A program made the translations under genes and the position numbers. A model generated the notes under the pieces. It worked only from the letters and a program-made list of their open reading frames with translations, did no database searches and was not told the DNA's origin. A DNA stretch of 64,000 bases from Desulfobacteraceae bacterium Eth-SRB1. Its GTDB lineage: Bacteria; Desulfobacterota; Desulfobacteria; Desulfobacterales; ETH-SRB1. The DNA lies in NCBI GenBank assembly GCA_004193555.1, contig RPGP01000029.1, positions 390,976 to 454,975 of the forward strand. Direction: 5' to 3'. Shown in pieces: positions 62,537 to 64,000 of this stretch; the stretch's first letter is position 1; every line of letters starts with the position of its first letter.

Positions 62537-64000
62537 TCACGCTTTTGCAGTAGAATCAGAATTTTCAGACAAGCTCCCGGCCTGAATCTGCTTTTTTCTC
62601 AACAGTTGCAAAACCAGTTCATAGTCATTATGCTTTTCAGCCGCCTTTATTTCCTGTAATAAAGTCTTTTCACGACGATTTCTACTTGACTCAAATTGCG
62701 CAATACGCTTTAAACACTTATCACGATCCCACAACTCATCTTCCATTGATAGAGATGCTACAATGTTGCTTTTTTCTATGTCGTCAATCATAGATATAAT
62801 CTCAGCAACCCCTCTGTCCAAAAAATCCTTGCGGTTTAAAATAAACAGTCCAATCGATTTCAATATATCATCCTCGAAAAGATCGAGTATATTGCGATCC
62901 CCTATTTCAGACAATATTTGTGGGAATTGAAGCATCATTGCAATTATCTGTCTCTCCATCCAGTTTTCTCTTGTTTGAAGCCAATTCCCATTAACCATGT
63001 TCGTTGCATATGAATCATAAGAATCTCGTGCATAAACATGGTTTTGTTTTTGCATCACTCTGCCTTGTGTATTTTTCCCCCTGGAGACTTCTCTAACCTT
63101 TTCCAGAATCGCTGCTTCATCAATACCAACACACTCTGCAAGATTCTTGACATACAATGATCTCGCTACATTATCCTTAATAGCAGCCAAAGATTCTTTC
63201 ATGTCCGAAATAATATGAATTTTACCTTCCGTTGAAAGGCCGTGCTTTTTTACAGCAGAGTCTATAAGAAAAGAAATGACCCCTTTTGCTTTACTCACTG
63301 TATTTACAAAGGATTCAGAACCAAACTCAAAAAGATATGAATCCGGATCATACCCGGAAGGCAATACGACAATTCCTGCATCTGCATATCCTTTGTCAAA
63401 CACGTCTATGCTTCGCCGTGCAGCCTTTATTCCCGCTGTGTCTGAATCATAAACAAGAATAATCCTGCCTGACTTGCCGACAAATCCTTTAAGAATACGC
63501 ACATGTTCAGGAGTCAGCGCAGTTCCGAGAGTTGCAACGGAATTTTGTATGCCATGCTGATGAAGCGCTAAAAGATCAAAATACCCTTCCGCAACATAAA
63601 CCGATTCACTCTCTCTGCATTTCCCTTTTGATAGATGCAGGCCATAGAGTAAACGACTCTTGTTATAAAGAGGCGTCTCAGGAGAATTAAGGTATTTTGG
63701 CATGGAATCATCCATGACACGTCCGCCAAATCCAACAACCTGCATTGCAATATCAAAAATTGGAAATATGATGCGGCCCCTGAAACGATCATAATAACCA
63801 TCTTTGTTTTTTCTTTTAATAATCAAACCGGATTTTTCAATAAGTCCTTGCGGTACTTTTTTCTTTGAAAAATAATTTGCCAGCTTATCCCAGGCTTCCG
63901 GTGAATATCCAAGATGAAATCTATCAATTATCTCTTTTGTCATCCCCCGTTTAATCAGATACTCCATTGCCTTTTTGCCGGAAACGCTGTCATGAAGGGC
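62537..64000 (-). CDS. dnaG: DNA primase DnaG, N-terminus outside the window
   Basis: The visible 487 residues cover the end of the primase core and beyond. They start ALHDSVSGKKAMEYLIKRGM and FHLGYSPEAWDKLANYFSKK, then the RNA-polymerase domain with FRGRIIFPIFDIAMQVVGFG GR, the TOPRIM Glu in SVYVAEGYFDLLALHQHGIQ and acidic DSD in ILVYDSDTAGIKAARRS. A DnaB-binding C-terminal helical part follows (about 370-470). The zinc-binding N-terminus lies beyond position 64000, so the track start at 63967 is only an internal Met. Forms an operon with rpoD. Confidence 0.94.
   Translation of the reverse strand, partial: ALHDSVSGKKAMEYLIKRGMTKEIIDRFHLGYSPEAWDKLANYFSKKKVPQGLIEKSGLIIKRKNKDGYYDRFRGRIIFPIFDIAMQVVGFGGRVMDDSMPKYLNSPETPLYNKSRLLYGLHLSKGKCRESESVYVAEGYFDLLALHQHGIQNSVATLGTALTPEHVRILKGFVGKSGRIILVYDSDTAGIKAARRSIDVFDKGYADAGIVVLPSGYDPDSYLFEFGSESFVNTVSKAKGVISFLIDSAVKKHGLSTEGKIHIISDMKESLAAIKDNVARSLYVKNLAECVGIDEAAILEKVREVSRGKNTQGRVMQKQNHVYARDSYDSYATNMVNGNWLQTRENWMERQIIAMMLQFPQILSEIGDRNILDLFEDDILKSIGLFILNRKDFLDRGVAEIISMIDDIEKSNIVASLSMEDELWDRDKCLKRIAQFESSRNRREKTLLQEIKAAEKHNDYELVLQLLRKKQIQAGSLSENSDSTAKA

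Overview
The window reads as a chromosomal segment of an anaerobic Desulfobacterota bacterium, most likely a marine Desulfobacterales-type organism. This is inferred from the gene mix, with no taxonomic marker searched: an N-type F-ATPase operon start, several corrinoid methyltransferase genes, an orphan TRAP binding protein, a remnant of the futalosine (MqnC) menaquinone pathway, a two-gene SufC/SufB system and many REP-associated transposase (RAYT) remnants. Intergenic regions are unusually rich in dispersed repeats built from short degenerate units and hairpins; at least five families recur.

Layout. 0-8 kb: ion homeostasis (start of an N-ATPase operon on the minus strand, divergent TrkH/TrkA potassium uptake, CBS protein, CPA2 cation/proton antiporter, double UspA protein, VapBC-like toxin-antitoxin pair). 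8-9.3 kb: a small terminal-inverted-repeat element and a broken multihaem cytochrome. 9.3-12.2 kb: a three-gene head-group pathway (LicC/PntC-like nucleotidylyltransferase, HisC/CobD-like PLP enzyme, CDP-alcohol phosphatidyltransferase). 12.2-16.6 kb: MBL-fold hydrolase, an unrecognised protein, a J-domain protein and transposon debris. 16.7-22.4 kb: periplasmic ligand-binding proteins (tandem Cache, SBP_bac_3, LIVBP-Cache fusion, TRAP DctP), all without visible permeases. 22.4-27.4 kb: repeats, a transposase-MqnC chimera and a papain-like protease autotransporter broken by two frameshifts. 27.5-30.9 kb: split cobalamin-dependent methionine synthase and a SEC-C peptide.

31-46.9 kb looks like an acquired island. 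It is bounded by two inverted copies of the same ~328-bp IS110-family end and contains a broken tyrosine recombinase, HU and a CosR/EctR-type MarR regulator. A corrinoid methyl-transfer operon follows: reactivator, two non-pyrrolysine MttB homologues, a methyltetrahydrofolate methyltransferase, a corrinoid protein, a SAM methyltransferase and an AsnB-like enzyme lacking the glutaminase cysteine. A truncated PfkB gene and ablA-ablB (N-epsilon-acetyl-beta-lysine synthesis) complete it. The recurring theme is compatible-solute metabolism, and the methyltransferase/AsnB operon is the best candidate for an undescribed pathway.

47-64 kb is mostly housekeeping: HemW, a radical SAM protein, MltG, a stand-alone PocR domain, tRNA-Arg(ACG) next to tadA, purA, tRNA-Pro, ispD, a large HPr-tailed protein, sufC-sufB, RNase P RNA, a zinc-ribbon coiled-coil protein, a Nif3-like protein, a CAU tRNA, and the rpoD-dnaG pair running off the right edge.
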